Positions 16,084-25,609 of a stretch of DNA of 64,000 nucleotides are shown here, piece by piece. This DNA comes from Clostridium cavendishii DSM 21758 (GTDB lineage Bacteria; Bacillota; Clostridia; Clostridiales; Clostridiaceae). Location of the stretch: contig NZ_FQZB01000013.1 in NCBI RefSeq assembly GCF_900141845.1, positions 124,001 through 188,000 of the forward strand, given 5' to 3'. The notes beneath the pieces were generated by a model, which saw nothing but the letters and a program-made list of their open reading frames with translations, ran no database searches and was not told where the DNA came from. How positions within the stretch are numbered: the first letter of the stretch is position 1; each line of letters begins with the position of its first letter. Made by a program: the position numbers and the translations under genes.

Positions 16084-17871
16084 TTAAATAGAATATTGTT
16101 CTATTTCATCTTTAAAGTTAGCTATAACTATTCTAACCTTTTGAATATTATCAAGTATATTTACTATCTCGTTACTATAATCATCAATAGACGCACTTAC
16201 AGTTTGAGCTGCTGAAGAATTTTCTGCTGCTATTGCTGCTAATGAATCTATGTTTTTAAATAAATCCTGTATAGCTTGTACTTCTTTGTTTAAGTACATA
16301 ATAGCTTCATTTATATCACTAGCTACCGATTTTATTGATTTAGTAGCATCATAACTTGTATCTCTTACATCTTTTAACCCTTTAGTTTCATTTTCCAATA
16401 TCCCATATTGTTCATCTATATTTGATACCAAACCATTTATTTCAGTAACGAATTCTATTAAATTACTATTTATATTACTAACAGCATCTTTTGATTGTTC
16501 AGCTAATTTTCTTATAGATTCAGCTACTACTGCAAAACCTCTTCCCTGTTCTCCAGCTCTTGCTGCCTCTATTGATGCATTTAAAGCTAGAAGATTTGTT
16601 TGCTCTGATATTCCTGAAACTATAGACACAATCTTTGTTATATCTTGAGCTTTAACTTGTAACTTCCTACCATCTTCCTTAACTGTCATAAATGAAGCTA
16701 AGGTTTCTTTTATATTTTCACTTGCATTATCAACCTTTATATAACTAGTATTTATTTTCTCAATTGCTCCCTCTAATTCTTTCTTATTCTCATCTTCCAG
16801 ATTAACTACATTATTTATACCATCTATATTTCTATTAATCTGATCTATTAATGTTTCGGTGTTCTCCTCTTGTCTTACTGCCATTTGAGAAACAGCCTCT
16901 GAAAAACCACTTATTTCTTCTGTTGTTTCCTTCATCTCTTCTGTTAATTTAAACATATTATTTGAAAATACTCTTAATTCATCAGTAATACTACTAAAGG
17001 ATGTTAAATCTTTTGCCCAACTTTCTTCAAGTCCTATTACTTCATTAAAAATATCCTCTAAAAAGTCGTTTGTATAAATTTGAGTATTACTATGTTTTCT
17101 ATTCTGCATAACCTTTATTTCTTCTATAATTTCCTTTTTAGGATTTAGAAGTAGATTAATCATAATACAGCTTGTAAGCGCTGTTACTCCTGATGAAATC
17201 ATTGAAGTAACAAAATTACCTGTAAAAACAGAAATTATAGCCCCCACAGCTAATGATGGTATAAATGCTTTTATTCCTATATTTTTTATAACTCCAAAAG
17301 ATAATATATTATTTAGTACAAATTTTTTCTTATTTATTATCTCATAATCAAATTTAAGCTTAACTGCCAAAGAATCTGAAGTTCTGCTAATCTCCTGTAT
17401 ATCTATATTCTCTTTAAAATGCTTAGCGCTTCCCCTTAGTAAGCCTATAAAATACTGAAACATTCCTCTACTTGAATTGTATGTAAATATACATTCATTT
17501 TTAGACACTAATTCTAAAGTAAATTTAGGTGGTTTTGCACCACTAATTTTTTTCATCACAACTGCATGTACATCATTCATTGCCTTTAAAAAACTGTATA
17601 AATTACTTCTCTTAAAAAATGCTGGATAATCATTAAAAAATGTAACTATATTATTTTCTCCAAGTATTAGCCAAAGGTTATCAGGTGTTATTTTTGCACC
17701 TTTTGCTATATTTTCTAAAACCTCTTTTATTTCTTTATCCTCTACATTTTCAAGAGGTGTAAAAACTCTATTCTTATCCCAACGAACTATTTCCATAGAG
17801 TTATTAACAATATCATCACCATAAAGTTTCCTACAAGTTTTTATCCATGTTGAAACAACAGTTCCTTTCAT
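16084..17871 (-). CDS. Chemotaxis receptor with N-terminal H-NOX heme gas-sensor domain
   Basis: About 595 residues from ATG 17871, set by AAGGAG ten bases upstream. Residues 1-180 are an H-NOX (HNOB) domain. Counting from this Met and recalling the Caldanaerobacter (Tt) H-NOX sequence, the proximal His is H102, the heme-propionate motif Y131-x-S133-x-R135 is intact (YNSSR), P115 is kept, and the distal pocket has W9, N74 and Y140, the residues that hydrogen-bond O2 in that protein. Two membrane helices follow (about 200-250), without a HAMP domain. The MCP signalling domain ends the protein, with the hairpin tip EQTNLLALNASIEAARAGE. It should bind O2 and/or NO at the heme and steer motility, like Tar4H or SONO. 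A soluble sensor ahead of the membrane helices is typical for this class. Confidence 0.95.
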   Translation of the reverse strand: MKGTVVSTWIKTCRKLYGDDIVNNSMEIVRWDKNRVFTPLENVEDKEIKEVLENIAKGAKITPDNLWLILGENNIVTFFNDYPAFFKRSNLYSFLKAMNDVHAVVMKKISGAKPPKFTLELVSKNECIFTYNSSRGMFQYFIGLLRGSAKHFKENIDIQEISRTSDSLAVKLKFDYEIINKKKFVLNNILSFGVIKNIGIKAFIPSLAVGAIISVFTGNFVTSMISSGVTALTSCIMINLLLNPKKEIIEEIKVMQNRKHSNTQIYTNDFLEDIFNEVIGLEESWAKDLTSFSSITDELRVFSNNMFKLTEEMKETTEEISGFSEAVSQMAVRQEENTETLIDQINRNIDGINNVVNLEDENKKELEGAIEKINTSYIKVDNASENIKETLASFMTVKEDGRKLQVKAQDITKIVSIVSGISEQTNLLALNASIEAARAGEQGRGFAVVAESIRKLAEQSKDAVSNINSNLIEFVTEINGLVSNIDEQYGILENETKGLKDVRDTSYDATKSIKSVASDINEAIMYLNKEVQAIQDLFKNIDSLAAIAAENSSAAQTVSASIDDYSNEIVNILDNIQKVRIVIANFKDEIEQYSI

Positions 17872-18226
17872 TCTAAACACTCCTTATCTATGATTTCTTT
17901 ATATAATTTTTCTTTAAGTTCAATATATATATATTATAATATGTTTTCTACAAAATAAATGTAATTTTATCTTTATTTTATGGTTAATAAGTATATTAAT
18001 ATAAATATGGATTCTAAATTATAACATATATACTTATATATTTAATTTTCAACATACAGTATAATCTACTTTTTTAGTATACTATATATTGTGATGAAAA
18101 TACATAATTTAATTTTTAGAAAATCAATTTTTATATAATTTTAATTTTGGCTAAAACTCCTATTTATTCCTGACATAATTTAAATTATTTATTCAGATAT
18201 ATAAAATATTAATATCTTATAAACAA
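17872..18226. other. Intergenic region, likely receptor promoter
   Basis: About 350 very AT-rich bases between the start of the H-NOX receptor gene and the terminator of sleC. It should hold the receptor promoter. I did not find a convincing flagellar sigma-D motif, another RNA structure or a small gene. Confidence 0.4.
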
Positions 18227-18247
18227 AGGCCCCATAAAGGGGCTCTT
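18227..18247 (-). terminator. Terminator of sleC
   Basis: A short GC-rich stem, AGCCCC/GGGGCC with a five-base loop, followed on the minus strand by TTTGTTT. It closes the germination operon. Confidence 0.8.
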
Positions 18248-18259
18248 GTCATAATAAAG

Positions 18260-19594
18260 TTAAATTTGATCATCATAATATGGAACATACGGTATATTTA
18301 TCGCCCTATCTCCTATAGTAGGAGGATAAAATATTCTTTCTTTTCCTTCTATGCTCTCTCTTAGTTCTGCTATCTTACTAACTCCTACATATATATCAGA
18401 TATTTTATACCAAGTTGCATAATCAACCTGACCTGTCTTAGGTAAATTAAATACCCCTTGAAATACTCTAACTGATTCAGCAGTCTTATCAGTATAGTTA
18501 CCATCTACAATATTTTTAGGTATCAAAGGGTATGCTTTTGAAATTTCATTTAAATAAGTTTGTATAGTCTTTACTGGTATACCCTTAGAACCAATTGTTA
18601 ACGTATATCCTGGATAAGATTTAGGTATTCCTTCAACCTTCTCCGCTTGAGTATATTCTATATCAGAACCATAAAAATTCTTTAATATTTCAAATGGTTG
18701 CTTTCCTTCATCTCCTAAGTATTTACTTCCCCATTGAGTAAGCCATCCAGGACATTTTACATTATTCCCATCGCAGTATTGAGTTAATAACGGCTGTTTC
18801 TTGCCAATTCTTCTCACATAGGTTGAAAATATATCATCTACAACCACACTTATATTATCGTATATGTTTCTTCCATAGTTAAATGCATGATCATATGCTG
18901 TTGAATTTGTTATATCAAAACTCTTCCCTTTACCTCTATACCATTCTGTATATATTCTATTTAAAGTGAATGAAATTATACAATTTACATTAGCTCTTAT
19001 TGTATTTTCTGACCAGGTAGAATAAATTTCACAACTAGCTACATTCTTTATATAATCTTTAAATGGTACAGTATAATTTGGACCTGGTGCATTTGGTCCA
19101 GCTGCATGAACTACTACAAGTTCTGGAACCACAGGTTTAGGTAGCACTACAGTCCCTAATGGTGGTGGTGGTAGTGCCTTATCTGGATCTTCTGGAATCT
19201 TAGATGGATAATTTCCTACCTGTACATTAGGCGCAATATCTATTATTCCCGAATCAGTATCTCTAGTCTCCCCTTGATATTTCAAATTACATTGTTGAAG
19301 AGCTGTCCTATCTGGATATATTTGAACTCCTTTTATTAACAAAGGAAGATATCCAGGTCTATCTATCTGTAAATCTACCAAACTGTATGGCACATTACCA
19401 GGACTCTGAGAGTTTGCTATTGGAGGCGCTTCCAAATCTATAACCTCAGTAAGTCCTGAAGCATCTGTAAAAATATCCATTGTTTTAGCATTAGTACTAT
19501 CCCCTGATGGCGTTACTGTTACTTTTGTCTTACTTACAGGATAATAATCATTTCCCTTAAAACATTGCACCTTTAAAAATCCTTTTGAAGCCAT
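18260..19594 (-). CDS. sleC: Spore cortex-lytic enzyme, pro-form SleC
   Basis: A 444-residue protein, about the length of C. perfringens SleC. It starts MASKGFLKVQ, without a classical signal peptide. The N-terminal pre/pro region (1 to about 150) ends in a Pro-rich stretch (PPPPLGTVVLPKPVVPE, about 142-158), the area where Csp proteases cut the perfringens zymogen. The catalytic lytic transglycosylase/SpoIID-like domain follows (about 160-330; CEIYSTWSENTIRANV, YCDG, WGSKYLG). A peptidoglycan-binding domain with repeated LTIGSKGIPVKTIQ and ESVRVFQ motifs lies at about 345-410. It degrades modified cortex peptidoglycan at germination. It sits 61 bases behind the second csp gene. CATACTAT, resembling a sporulation sigma -10, occurs on the coding strand at 19634-19627. 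Confidence 0.95.
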   Translation of the reverse strand: MASKGFLKVQCFKGNDYYPVSKTKVTVTPSGDSTNAKTMDIFTDASGLTEVIDLEAPPIANSQSPGNVPYSLVDLQIDRPGYLPLLIKGVQIYPDRTALQQCNLKYQGETRDTDSGIIDIAPNVQVGNYPSKIPEDPDKALPPPPLGTVVLPKPVVPELVVVHAAGPNAPGPNYTVPFKDYIKNVASCEIYSTWSENTIRANVNCIISFTLNRIYTEWYRGKGKSFDITNSTAYDHAFNYGRNIYDNISVVVDDIFSTYVRRIGKKQPLLTQYCDGNNVKCPGWLTQWGSKYLGDEGKQPFEILKNFYGSDIEYTQAEKVEGIPKSYPGYTLTIGSKGIPVKTIQTYLNEISKAYPLIPKNIVDGNYTDKTAESVRVFQGVFNLPKTGQVDYATWYKISDIYVGVSKIAELRESIEGKERIFYPPTIGDRAINIPYVPYYDDQI

Positions 19595-19655
19595 GTTTTA
19601 ACTCCTTAATAAAATACTCCAATATAATAGTATGATTTTAACTAATATACTGTTC

Positions 19656-21533
19656 TTAAAAATCAATATATTTTTGATTTGGTATTCTTATAAACAAACC
19701 ATTTTTATAATATTCTATACATCCTAATTCTAAACTCCTTGCAGCTGGTTCTTCTTGTAATGGTGAGGTTAAATTTAATATACTTCTTATATTTTCAAAA
19801 ACTACCTCCATATCCAAAGCACCATATCCCCATCGTGGATTTGGATAAATATCCCCTGATCTCTTTTTTGTTCCCCTTATTAAATATGTTTTAATCTTTG
19901 TAGCATAAAGATTAGGATCATTCCTATCGATTATTCCCCATTGAAACAATAATGCACAGCAACCAGCAGTTATAGCTCCTGCAACACTTGCTCCTGATAA
20001 AACGCCTATCCCTCCCCCTGATTTAGCTACCAATGCTTGTATCCCTCCAGCTACTATATCTGGTTTTACTCTTCCATCTCTTGTATAACCTCTTCCCGAT
20101 TCACCTACAATAGAATTATTATTTTGGTTATAATAACCAACTGTAATAACTTTGTCAGATGTTCCCGGAATAACCACTGTAGTATAAGAGTTAGCATTCA
20201 AAAATTTAGTATCAGATGCTAATATTTTTTCTTGATTTAACCATGCATCATACCTACCATTAACAATTAATTCACCAATGAGCTTAAATTGCCATATTCC
20301 ATCACGCACATCAGTTGCTCTTATAGTTATTTTCTCATCACCAGTAACCTCTTCTGGCAAAAAAAATTTCACAGACATTTTTGTTCCCTCATATAGAAAT
20401 TTTATATCTGTAGATTGATTTAATTTTGCAGGAATTTTATCTATTATTTCACCTGATGGGGATATTATAGATAATGCTATTTTGTCTGGCCTATTCGCCC
20501 AAATATCAAAGTATAATACCTTTTGCCCTACACCTGCTTTTAATTCTAATATTGCATAATCTCCTGTATTTTCTATAATACCTGTTGTATGATTATCAGA
20601 ATCTGCTTGATTTCCTGCTGTAGTTACAACTACTGTACCCCTTATTCTACTTATCTTATCTATATACTTTTCTATTATTGTTGCACCTGTATGCGAACCC
20701 ACATTAGTGCCTATAGGAATTAATATAACAATTGGCTTTTTAAGCTGTTGTCCCTTTTCAAATAGATATTTTATAGCAAGTAATACATCAATCGTATCAT
20801 AAGCTACATTTCCTTTATTATAAGCCCCGAAATAATCTAAAACAAACTCACTAGCTGGCCATAACTTCACTATTACAAACTCAGAATCTGGAGCTGCTCC
20901 TACTAAACTTGGATTTCTTCCATTAGCCCCAGCTAAACTTGCCATACTAGTACCATGACCTATTTCATCTATTGATGGAACTATTTTATAAGGATCTCCT
21001 CCATTATCTTTTTCTAAAATAGCCCTATTTATATCTTCTTTACTATATTCAGTTCCGTATACAAAACCTTTAGGTTTTTTACTTCCTTGTATATTTTGAT
21101 CCCATATATATTTGATTCTAGTACTTCCATCATCATCTATAAATTCCTTATTCAAATAGTCTATTCCTGTATCTAATATCCCTATCAAAACACCCTTTCC
21201 TGTAAGAGGTAAATATTCGTTTTTATGGAAATCTTTTGCTTGTACAGCTTCAACAGGTGCTAAATTAGCTAATGTATAGAGTCCACCTGGATCTGTATAT
21301 ACAATTTGACTTAAAGAATTTATTATTTCTGGAAACTTTGCTTTTGGCACCGATATAATAACATAATTTTCATCGAATATAAATCCAGTAATATCACTAA
21401 TATTTCTAATCTTTTTTATTATCTCTCCTTCATATTCAACAACTATATTTATAAATTCTGGATTTATATAATTCTCACTAGCCAGCCTAAATTCTTCCTC
21501 TGTTAATTGATTCAAATTATTTTTGCCCCGCAT
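19656..21533 (-). CDS. Csp germination protease, subtilase family (second copy)
   Basis: A 625-residue S8 subtilase of the Csp type, which converts pro-SleC to active SleC at germination. Prodomain about 1-95. The catalytic triad is complete: D121 in LIGILDTGIDYL, H193 in IGHGTSMASL, S516 in LSGASVAGA. A jelly-roll insert of about 130 residues (about 320-450) sits between His and Ser, as in the CspB structure. ATG 21533 has GGAGG only three bases ahead, so the start is slightly uncertain. The gene follows the first csp by 24 bases and precedes sleC. In C. perfringens there are cspA, cspB and cspC; which one this matches cannot be settled by eye. Confidence 0.92.
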   Translation of the reverse strand: MRGKNNLNQLTEEEFRLASENYINPEFINIVVEYEGEIIKKIRNISDITGFIFDENYVIISVPKAKFPEIINSLSQIVYTDPGGLYTLANLAPVEAVQAKDFHKNEYLPLTGKGVLIGILDTGIDYLNKEFIDDDGSTRIKYIWDQNIQGSKKPKGFVYGTEYSKEDINRAILEKDNGGDPYKIVPSIDEIGHGTSMASLAGANGRNPSLVGAAPDSEFVIVKLWPASEFVLDYFGAYNKGNVAYDTIDVLLAIKYLFEKGQQLKKPIVILIPIGTNVGSHTGATIIEKYIDKISRIRGTVVVTTAGNQADSDNHTTGIIENTGDYAILELKAGVGQKVLYFDIWANRPDKIALSIISPSGEIIDKIPAKLNQSTDIKFLYEGTKMSVKFFLPEEVTGDEKITIRATDVRDGIWQFKLIGELIVNGRYDAWLNQEKILASDTKFLNANSYTTVVIPGTSDKVITVGYYNQNNNSIVGESGRGYTRDGRVKPDIVAGGIQALVAKSGGGIGVLSGASVAGAITAGCCALLFQWGIIDRNDPNLYATKIKTYLIRGTKKRSGDIYPNPRWGYGALDMEVVFENIRSILNLTSPLQEEPAARSLELGCIEYYKNGLFIRIPNQKYIDF

Positions 21534-21557
21534 AATCCTCCATTCAAGAAAATAGTA

Positions 21558-23546
21558 TTATAAAAAATAAACTGGTTTTCTTATAAATATATTGTTTTTG
21601 TAATATTCTTCATACAACTCATCATCATAAATGTATTTTCTTAATTCATATTTTATAGGTTCAAATTCAATATCCTCTTTATATTTATTAACTCTACCTC
21701 TATCTTTATATATATTAGTGCTACCTAAATTTCTTATATTTGAAAATACACCATCCATATTTATTATCCCATATCCCCATTGTTGATTAGGATATACATC
21801 TCCTTCACGTTTAAACGTCCCTCTTATCAAATAAGTTTTCATTTTTGTAGAATACATATTAGGGTCATTTCCATAAATAATACCCCATTGATATAATAAT
21901 GCACAACACCCAGCTACTACAGCACTTGCTACGCTCGAACCAGATACCACACTAGTTCTCCCAGTCGGATCAGCTACTAAAGCCTCAACCCCTCCAGCTG
22001 CTATATCTGGTTTTATACGTCCATCCCTCGTATATCCTTTTCCAGATTCGATAACATTAGAATTATTATTTTGATTATAAAATGCTACAGTAATAGCTTT
22101 TGAAGATGTTCCTGGTATTACGATGGTTGTATATGCACTTGAATTTAAAAATTTGGTATCTGAATCTAAAAGTTTTATTTGATTAAGCCATGCATCATAT
22201 CTTCCGCTTACAATAAGCTCCCCTATAAGCTTAAACTTCCATATTCCCTCCTTAATATCTGTTGCCCTAATTGTTATTCTTTCGTCACCAGTAACTTCTT
22301 CTGGCAAATAGAAAGTTATTGACATCTTCGTACCTTCATATACAAATTTAACATCAACCGTTTGGTTTAACCTTGCTGATATTTTATCTACTATTTCTCC
22401 TGAAGGAGACGTTATCTCCAAGCCTACTTTATCTGGCTTTTTACACCAAATATCAAAATATATATTTTTTTGTCCCTTCCCAATTTTAAGCTCTATAATT
22501 TTAAAATCACCAGCTTTAGGTATTATTCCAGTAGTATGATTTTCTGCATCTCCTTGATTTCCAGTCATAGTAACAACAGTAATTCCCCTGCTTTTGCTTA
22601 TGCTATCAATATATCTTTCTATGGGCGCCGTTCCATCATGAGCACCTATATTACTTCCTATTGGTATTAATATAACCATAGGTTTTCCGACTTCTTTTGC
22701 CTTTTCAAATAAATACTTTACCCCTAAAATTACATCAGTACTACTAAAACATGGATTTCCCTTTTCATAAACTCCAAAATACTCCCTATTAAATAGACTA
22801 GCCTCTGCTAATTTTACAATAACAAAATCACATCTTGGGGCAGCTCCCGTTAAATCAGGATTTTTTCCACCAGCTCCTACTAAACTAGCCATATGAGTTC
22901 CATGCCCTATAATATCCTTAGATGGGACTACTTCGTATGGATTTTTCCCATCCTTTTTAGCCTTCAATGCCTCATTTATATTATTCCTAGTATATTCTGT
23001 TCCAAATAAATAATTATTAGTCTTTTTATCTTCCTCTATAGTTTGATCCCAAATACTCTCTATTCTCGTATTTCCTTCTTCATTTAAAAATTCTTCATTT
23101 AAATAATCTATACCAGTATCTAATATTCCAACAAGCACTTCTTGTCCATCTAGAGTTAAGTATATATTATTATGAAATTTTGTAGCATATGAAGTCTCTA
23201 CTGGTGATACTGTTCCTAGTGTATAAAGTCCTGCTGGAGTTGTAAATATAACCTCGTCTATATTTACAATCGCATCAGGAAATTTCTCTTTTTTCACTGA
23301 AATTATTGCAAATACATCATCAAAGATAAACCCTGTTATATCTTCACTTTTTCTCAAAGCCTCTACTAGTTCTCCTTGATACTCAACTATTAAATTTATA
23401 TAATTAGGATTTATATAATTTTGTACCGCTTTGTTAAGTTCTTCTTCTGTAAATTCATTTTCAGAATATGCCTCCCTATAATTTATATCCTTAATTTGTG
23501 CCAATAACTCAGGTTTTTTTACTAAACTTTTTGTTATAAATTTCAT
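21558..23546 (-). CDS. Csp germination protease, subtilase family (first copy)
   Basis: A Csp-type subtilase, 687 residues if read from TTG 23621, about 662 from ATG 23546. The first 25 residues of the longer reading contain a promoter-like TATAAT and no convincing ribosome site, so the later Met is taken with reservation. In the longer numbering the triad is D168 (GILDTGIDYL), H240 (IIGHGTHMASL) and S563 (SGSSVASA), all present. The prodomain and jelly-roll insert match the next gene closely, clearly a paralogue. It has about 40 extra acidic and Tyr-rich residues at the C terminus. It is the first gene of the csp-csp-sleC operon. Confidence 0.9.
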   Translation of the reverse strand: MKFITKSLVKKPELLAQIKDINYREAYSENEFTEEELNKAVQNYINPNYINLIVEYQGELVEALRKSEDITGFIFDDVFAIISVKKEKFPDAIVNIDEVIFTTPAGLYTLGTVSPVETSYATKFHNNIYLTLDGQEVLVGILDTGIDYLNEEFLNEEGNTRIESIWDQTIEEDKKTNNYLFGTEYTRNNINEALKAKKDGKNPYEVVPSKDIIGHGTHMASLVGAGGKNPDLTGAAPRCDFVIVKLAEASLFNREYFGVYEKGNPCFSSTDVILGVKYLFEKAKEVGKPMVILIPIGSNIGAHDGTAPIERYIDSISKSRGITVVTMTGNQGDAENHTTGIIPKAGDFKIIELKIGKGQKNIYFDIWCKKPDKVGLEITSPSGEIVDKISARLNQTVDVKFVYEGTKMSITFYLPEEVTGDERITIRATDIKEGIWKFKLIGELIVSGRYDAWLNQIKLLDSDTKFLNSSAYTTIVIPGTSSKAITVAFYNQNNNSNVIESGKGYTRDGRIKPDIAAGGVEALVADPTGRTSVVSGSSVASAVVAGCCALLYQWGIIYGNDPNMYSTKMKTYLIRGTFKREGDVYPNQQWGYGIINMDGVFSNIRNLGSTNIYKDRGRVNKYKEDIEFEPIKYELRKYIYDDELYEEYYKNNIFIRKPVYFL

Positions 23547-23640
23547 ATTAAGATACTTTAGCTCATCTTGTGATATAATAACACCCTCTATCAAAAATAT
23601 TATTATAAATAATTTATTCAAATGTACCTAATTTAATTAC

Positions 23641-23690
23641 AAAAAAACTCATATTTACTTAGCATTTATGCATTATAAACATGAGTTTTT
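23641..23690 (-). terminator. Terminator between the LexA-like regulator and csp operon
   Basis: The stem AAAAACTCATGTTTATAATG pairs with its complement (small bulges) and runs into TTTTTT on the minus strand. It separates the regulator transcript from the csp-sleC transcript. Confidence 0.8.
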
Positions 23691-23705
23691 AAATCATTTA
23701 TTAAA

Positions 23706-24398
23706 TTATAATTGAATTTCAACCTTATCTAATTTAGCTACAGGTTGTATTTTTTTTATTTCTACGGTCTCAGTCATTACGCTACCTCTATTACTTATAA
23801 GTAACACTTTTGTATTATCAAGTTTTTTTACTTGTCTTATAGCTCTTTTCCCATTATAGTCCAAAAGGCATATTGCATTATTTTCAACTTCTTTTATAGC
23901 ATGGCAAAAAGCAATATCTCCAGCAGCTACTCTATAGCCACTCATATCATCATTTTCTACAACTAAATAAAAAACCTTATCTGATGCATGACCTTCTATT
24001 TTATTTGAATGAACCGGAAGTTGTCTAGATCCCTGCACTTTAGTTAAAGTATAATCATATATAGGTACATTTTTAAGTACTGATCCGAAAGCTTGATTCC
24101 ACACTTCATTAACCTCAGTATCAGCTTTTTTACTAGCCTTACTTTGATTAGCTCTAGTTTCGTTAAATAATGCTTTCTCTCTATTTAAATCCTCATCAGT
24201 AACTACCATACTAACATCATTTAAATCTGTATTTAAGGTTTTACCTATACGTTCTATTAAAGATTCATTTAATATTCTTCTTCCAAGTTCAACTTCATTT
24301 ATAAACTTTTCAGCTACTCCCAATTTTTTAGCTAATACTTTCTGAGACATTCCATTTTTTAATCTAGCCTCTTTAATCTTTTCCCCAACTCTACTCAA
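23706..24398 (-). CDS. XRE-type regulator with inactive LexA/S24-like domain
   Basis: A 230-residue protein started by TTG 24398 (GGAAG nine to ten bases upstream). Residues 1-60 are an XRE helix-turn-helix (IKEARLKNGMSQKVLAKKLG then VAEKFINEVELGRR). The C-terminal part (about 110-230) has the beta pattern of LexA/phage repressor S24 domains. In my alignment the nucleophile Ser of G-x-S-M is D151 (ENDDM) and the general-base Lys is R188 (AIRQVKK), so self-cleavage should not occur. It could act as a stable repressor or bind a ligand. A DUF3783 gene lies five bases upstream and a cyclophilin gene before that. Targets are unknown; the csp-sleC operon downstream is a possible one. Confidence 0.8.
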   Translation of the reverse strand: MSRVGEKIKEARLKNGMSQKVLAKKLGVAEKFINEVELGRRILNESLIERIGKTLNTDLNDVSMVVTDEDLNREKALFNETRANQSKASKKADTEVNEVWNQAFGSVLKNVPIYDYTLTKVQGSRQLPVHSNKIEGHASDKVFYLVVENDDMSGYRVAAGDIAFCHAIKEVENNAICLLDYNGKRAIRQVKKLDNTKVLLISNRGSVMTETVEIKKIQPVAKLDKVEIQL

Positions 24399-24403
24399 TG
24401 TTC

Positions 24404-24769
24404 TTATCTTCCTTTCCCTTGTTTACTATACCATTCTCTCTCTTCCATAAGATGTTCTAATAAATTAGCAAAAGTCCACTGTTCTGATGTAGGAGTTACT
24501 ACAGCAAGTATTGGTGCACCAGCTATAGCCTTTACTATTTTAATCATTTTATGAAGGTCTTCATCTGAAAAACTATTAAATAAAACTACTTTTTCTAGTG
24601 ATAACATCCTACCTGCAGTTTCAAATTTAAATCCATTTATTATATCACTTATCTTCATTTCTACCATCAAAGGATTTATCACTTCAATTTTTATACCAGT
24701 TGATTGGAGTTCTTTGTTTTGCTCCTCAGTTAACCCATAAGTTAAAAGACATTTTTTATTCTCAAGCAT
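24404..24769 (-). CDS. DUF3783-domain protein
   Basis: 121 residues, soluble. The pattern CLLTYGLTEEQNKELQ at the start and GAPILAVVTPTSEQWTFANL near the C terminus match the DUF3783 family of clostridia, whose role is unknown to me. The alternating beta-alpha layout (VVLFNSFSDEDLHKMIK) suggests a receiver-like fold without phosphorylation acids. ATG 24769 follows GGGTGAGGAT. It is coupled to the LexA-like regulator gene (five-base gap) and 23 bases after the cyclophilin gene, so the three probably share a transcript. No function is proposed. Confidence 0.8.
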   Translation of the reverse strand: MLENKKCLLTYGLTEEQNKELQSTGIKIEVINPLMVEMKISDIINGFKFETAGRMLSLEKVVLFNSFSDEDLHKMIKIVKAIAGAPILAVVTPTSEQWTFANLLEHLMEEREWYSKQGKGR

Positions 24770-24792
24770 ATCCTCACCCCATTAATTAATAA

Positions 24793-25305
24793 TTAAAAGA
24801 TTTCTGGTTCTTCCATATCATCAGCATTTTCTACTGTTACTGATTCCATTATTTGATCTTCATAAGGTCTATCCATTCTATCTGTTTTTATATCAGCTAT
24901 TCTTAATACAACTTCAATACCTTCTGTAACCTTACCAAAACCTGCATATTGCCCATCTAAGTGTGGAGTAGTTCCGGCCATTATAAAGAATTGACTTCCT
25001 GCTGAGTTTGGATTCATAGCTCTAGCCATTGATAATATACCTAAAGTATGCTTTAAATCATTTTTAAACCCATTTGAATTAAATTCTCCCTTTATACTAT
25101 ATCCTGGACCTCCCATACCTGATCCTTCTGGACATCCTCCTTGTATCATAAAGTTTTTTATAACCCTATGGAATATCAATCCATCATAAAAACCTTTTTT
25201 AATTAAGCTAACAAAGTTTTTAACTGTATTTGGAGCTATTTCAGGATATAACTCAGCCTTTATAATTTCACCTGTATTTAATTTTATAGTAACTATTGGA
25301 TTCAT
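24793..25305 (-). CDS. Peptidyl-prolyl cis-trans isomerase, cyclophilin type
   Basis: A 170-residue cytosolic cyclophilin without signal peptide. Active-site signatures: FHRVIKNFMIQGGCPEG (catalytic Arg and the hydrophobic pocket Phe/Met/Gln), GILSMARAMNPNSAGSQFFI and HLDGQYAGFGKVTEG. In place of the Trp of cyclosporin-binding eukaryotic forms the bacterial YAGFG is seen, so cyclosporin sensitivity should be low. Length and motif order match PpiB. It accelerates proline isomerisation in folding proteins. ATG 25305 has GGGAG. It is the first gene of the group leading to the LexA-like regulator. Confidence 0.95.
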   Translation of the reverse strand: MNPIVTIKLNTGEIIKAELYPEIAPNTVKNFVSLIKKGFYDGLIFHRVIKNFMIQGGCPEGSGMGGPGYSIKGEFNSNGFKNDLKHTLGILSMARAMNPNSAGSQFFIMAGTTPHLDGQYAGFGKVTEGIEVVLRIADIKTDRMDRPYEDQIMESVTVENADDMEEPEIF

Positions 25306-25609
25306 ATTTTAAATCTCCCTTCAAAATTATAAAATACCTAACGGTATTACTATATATTATGTTCCATATAATACACCAATAACCATACCTATCTATTATT
25401 TTTGGTCATATGTAGTAAAATCATAGATAAAAAATGTAAAGTATATCTTCTGGAATATTCTTTAATATAGATTATATATTATTTCTAGCCTTTATGGAAT
25501 ACAAAAAAACATATAGGACTTGATAATAAAAACACCTTACCAAATTCTATATGCCTACTTAATCATTATACTTTAAATATATCTATATGCTATACTAATG
25601 CAACAATTT
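25306..25609. other. Intergenic region without recognisable genes
   Basis: About 300 AT-rich bases between the cyclophilin start and the end of the STAS-like gene, both on the minus strand. It should contain the cyclophilin promoter. No ORF with a ribosome site and no strong hairpin was found. Confidence 0.4.
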
